A stretch of DNA of 5,981 nt, taken from the NCBI GenBank assembly GCA_900769345.1, contig CAAGGJ010000054.1, positions 1 to 5,981 of the forward strand. Direction: 5' to 3'. Positions 5,969 to 5,981 of the stretch are shown piece by piece (the first letter of the stretch is position 1; each line of letters begins with the position of its first letter). The notes beneath the pieces are model-generated. The model had not been told where the DNA came from, did no database searches, and saw only the letters and a list, made by a program, of their open reading frames with translations. This stretch comes from Bacteroidales bacterium (lineage in GTDB: Bacteria; Bacteroidota; Bacteroidia; Bacteroidales; Muribaculaceae). Both the position numbers and the translations under genes were made by a program.

Positions 5969-5981
5969 GAGCCACTCGCTC

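Noticed and set aside
5839..5981. Open frame starting with ATG at 5839 and running off the right edge
   Set aside because: It is made of hairpin and inverted-repeat sequence, with a low-complexity Ser/Arg-rich translation and no domain. It is most likely a by-product of the repeats.
5740..5981. rRNA or tRNA gene suggested by dense GC-rich stems
   Set aside because: No cloverleaf, anticodon arm, CCA end or rRNA signature is visible. The stems are isolated simple hairpins.

Overview
This window looks like a chromosomal segment of a gut-type Bacteroidales bacterium (Bacteroidota). The family, for example Muribaculaceae, Prevotellaceae or Bacteroidaceae, cannot be fixed from the sequence alone. 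The reasons are three secreted glycosidases of families that this order carries in large numbers (GH20, a GH43/GH117/GH130-clan propeller, GH92), the absence of Shine-Dalgarno sequences before every start codon, A-rich leaders, and a strong match to the Bacteroides housekeeping promoter (TTTG - 20 nt - TAnnTTTG).

Layout. Positions 1-2814 hold two minus-strand genes that form an operon: a five-bladed beta-propeller glycosidase (1591-2814) read first, then, after only 14 bp, a GH20 beta-N-acetylhexosaminidase (1-1576) whose C-terminal end runs off the left edge. Positions 2815-3190 are a 376-bp divergent intergenic region with the promoter for that operon and candidate promoters for the plus-strand gene. 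Positions 3191-5470 hold a complete GH92 mannosidase of 759 residues. It carries the catalytic residues of the family and a His-Glu pair that in the characterised enzyme BT3990 goes with alpha-1,2-mannosidase activity. A strong symmetrical hairpin terminator (5491-5543) follows it.

How the genes fit together. All three proteins have a Sec-type signal peptide and no lipobox, so they probably act in the periplasm. An exo-alpha-mannosidase beside an exo-beta-N-acetylhexosaminidase suggests stepwise trimming of host or fungal N-glycans or mannose/GlcNAc-rich glycans. The propeller enzyme has no assigned substrate. No SusC/SusD pair, regulator or transporter lies in the window, so a full polysaccharide-utilisation locus is not shown.

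The non-coding tail (5544-5981) is the most unusual part. It begins with a tandem array of about 74-bp repeats, each containing three different small hairpins joined by GGTTA linkers. In one hairpin the two arms differ between copies by compensating changes. It continues into a second group of hairpins, several with GAA triloops. These include two head-to-head elements in which GTAG sits directly 5' of a GC-rich stem-loop, the architecture of REP/BIME elements mobilised by RAYT transposases in other bacteria. No protein-coding gene is supported in that stretch.
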